Below, piece by piece: positions 14,961 through 16,218 of a DNA stretch of 16,218 nt. Position numbers and translations under genes: made by a program. Position 1 is the first letter of the stretch; each line of letters starts with the position of its first letter. This stretch comes from Helicobacteraceae bacterium (GTDB taxonomy: Bacteria; Campylobacterota; Campylobacteria; Campylobacterales; Sulfurimonadaceae), in NCBI GenBank assembly GCA_030613795.1, contig JAUWLG010000008.1, positions 1-16,218 of the forward strand, read 5' to 3'. The notes beneath the pieces were generated by a model. The model saw nothing but the letters and a program-made list of their open reading frames with translations. It searched no databases and was not told where the DNA came from.

Positions 14961-15106
14961 CTTTTTCACGACTCGAAGCATAGTTCTCCCTGCATTTCAC
15001 TTTTTGCCTTGCCAGAAAGCAAAATGCAGGGAGGCACTTAAAGAGTTAAAGCTCTATGCAGGACAAAACTAAATTTCGTATCGTGAAATGCCGAGTCGTG
15101 AAAAAG
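14961..15106. repeat. 146-bp element with 15-bp terminal inverted repeats and nested hairpins
   Basis: The ends are perfect inverted copies: CTTTTTCACGACTCG at 14961-14975 and its complement at 15092-15106. Inside, CTCCCTGCATTT (14986-14997) pairs perfectly with AAATGCAGGGAG (15022-15033). A competing pairing is GCATTTCAC (14992-15000) with GTGAAATGC (15083-15091). ATGCAGG occurs twice (15024-15030 and 15056-15062), and TCGTGAAA twice near the right end. No target-site duplication is seen. A MITE-like mobile remnant is the first guess, a structured small RNA the second. Confidence 0.65.
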
Positions 15107-15223
15107 GAAAGAGTGACGTCAATAATGTTAATTTACTGTATTGAGTAATTGAAGTGTATAAAGGAAAAATTATTATAGAAATTGAAAAAAATGAAGTGAT
15201 TATTATGTAAAGAGAGAGGTGGC

Positions 15224-15237
15224 GAGGTCGAGACCTC
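15224..15237 (-). terminator. Small hairpin after rpoZ, possible terminator
   Basis: GAGGTCGAGACCTC is a near-perfect palindrome 7 bases after the rpoZ stop (5-bp stem with a 4-base loop). On the minus strand it is followed by CT-rich sequence (CACCTCTCTCTTT) rather than a clean T tract, so termination is uncertain. Confidence 0.35.
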
Positions 15238-15244
15238 ATCATGA

Positions 15245-15460
15245 TTATTCGTTGTCAACAAAACCTTTGATGGTTACAACGCCTTCTGCGATCTCCATAA
15301 GGGCAAGGTCTGCTGCCTTCATTGTCTTAAGGTCAACATTAAGTTTACTTTTTGAACCGTTTAATAGGTCTTCTGAACGTTTTGCAACCGCGATTGCAAG
15401 TTGGTATGGGTCAATGTTAGCTGTTTGAAGTGCTTTTGCTGTTAATTCTTCTGTTCTCAT
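15245..15460 (-). CDS. rpoZ: RNA polymerase omega subunit
   Basis: The 71-residue protein carries the omega pattern: MRTEELTAKALQ, then DPYQLAIAVAKRSEDLLNG (18-35, matching the conserved NRF-L-VA-R-A-L helix region in divergent form) and MKAADLALMEIAEG (47-60). Omega helps assemble and stabilise the polymerase beta-prime subunit and forms part of a ppGpp site in some bacteria. That makes its place beside spoT fitting, although the pairing may be only inherited gene order. The ribosome binding site, AAGGAAG, overlaps the pyrH stop codon, and the gap between genes is 9 bp, so the two are co-transcribed and probably coupled. Confidence 0.9.
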   Translation of the reverse strand: MRTEELTAKALQTANIDPYQLAIAVAKRSEDLLNGSKSKLNVDLKTMKAADLALMEIAEGVVTIKGFVDNE

Positions 15461-15469
15461 TTTTCTTCC

Positions 15470-16195
<726 letters not shown>

Positions 16196-16208
16196 TTAAA
16201 ATTTTTGG

Positions 16209-16214
16209 ATTATA
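16209..16214 (-). promoter_or_regulatory. -10 box of the pyrH-rpoZ promoter
   Basis: The minus strand reads TATAAT, about 30 bases before the pyrH ATG. Any -35 would fall outside the window. Confidence 0.5.
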
Positions 16215-16218
16215 CTTA

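Larger units (their letters stand above)
14724..15244. other. 521-bp gap between rpoZ and spoT
   Basis: This is the largest non-coding stretch of the window. It contains the spoT ribosome binding site and promoter at one end, a composite inverted-repeat element at 14961-15106, and a small hairpin beside the rpoZ stop. No convincing gene was found. Two short frames inside the element have no start signals and look like by-products of the repeats. The block is plausible territory for an undescribed small RNA. Confidence 0.6.

Noticed and set aside
14904..15045. Short open frames inside the 14961-15106 element on both strands
   Set aside because: They have no ribosome binding site, no good start codon on the minus strand, and their sequence is dictated by the inverted repeats.

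Overview
The window looks like a low-GC chromosomal segment from a free-living Campylobacterota (epsilonproteobacterial) cell of the Sulfurimonas/Sulfurovum type. This rests on the block pyrH-rpoZ-spoT-tyrS-nitronate monooxygenase-amidase, AA/TT-rich intergenic DNA with TATAAT-like -10 boxes (often extended) and no clear -35, and a periplasmic cytochrome c plus a Crp/Fnr-linked respiratory-accessory cluster. Species cannot be assigned. No tRNA, rRNA, CRISPR array or intact insertion sequence is visible.

Left part (1-4500): a reading frame broken by TGA, a small c-type cytochrome with its own promoter and terminator, then two tandem minus-strand paralogues encoding exported two-PKD-domain proteins, one of them a lipoprotein. 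They share three cysteine pairs and an uncharacterised C-terminal domain. Next is rpsO with a structured leader and a strong terminator, then a 111-bp imperfect palindrome lying directly upstream of an Rrf2 regulator promoter.

Middle (4500-8800): an Rrf2 regulator followed by a DHH phosphoesterase on the plus strand. Convergent to them is a minus-strand cluster: a DUF2249-like small protein broken by an in-frame TAA, an NnrS/heme-copper-like membrane protein, and a DUF59/MIP18 protein. A Crp/Fnr-family regulator is divergent from this cluster. One FNR-type box lies in the shared intergenic region, exactly where a class II activator site would sit for the minus-strand operon. This suggests a locally controlled nitrogen-oxide or low-oxygen module.

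Right part (8800-16218): a minus-strand housekeeping block. pyrH-rpoZ are co-transcribed from a promoter at the right edge. A 521-bp gap holds a composite inverted-repeat element and the spoT promoter. spoT-tyrS-nitronate monooxygenase-N-acetylmuramoyl-alanine amidase then form a tight operon.

The best candidates for something undescribed are the paired PKD proteins with their shared C-terminal domain, the regulator/DUF2249/NnrS-like/DUF59 module, and the two foldback elements at 4371-4481 and 14961-15106. Two apparently nonsense-interrupted frames (TGA at 67, TAA at 7874) in one 16-kb window also call for a check of sequence accuracy.
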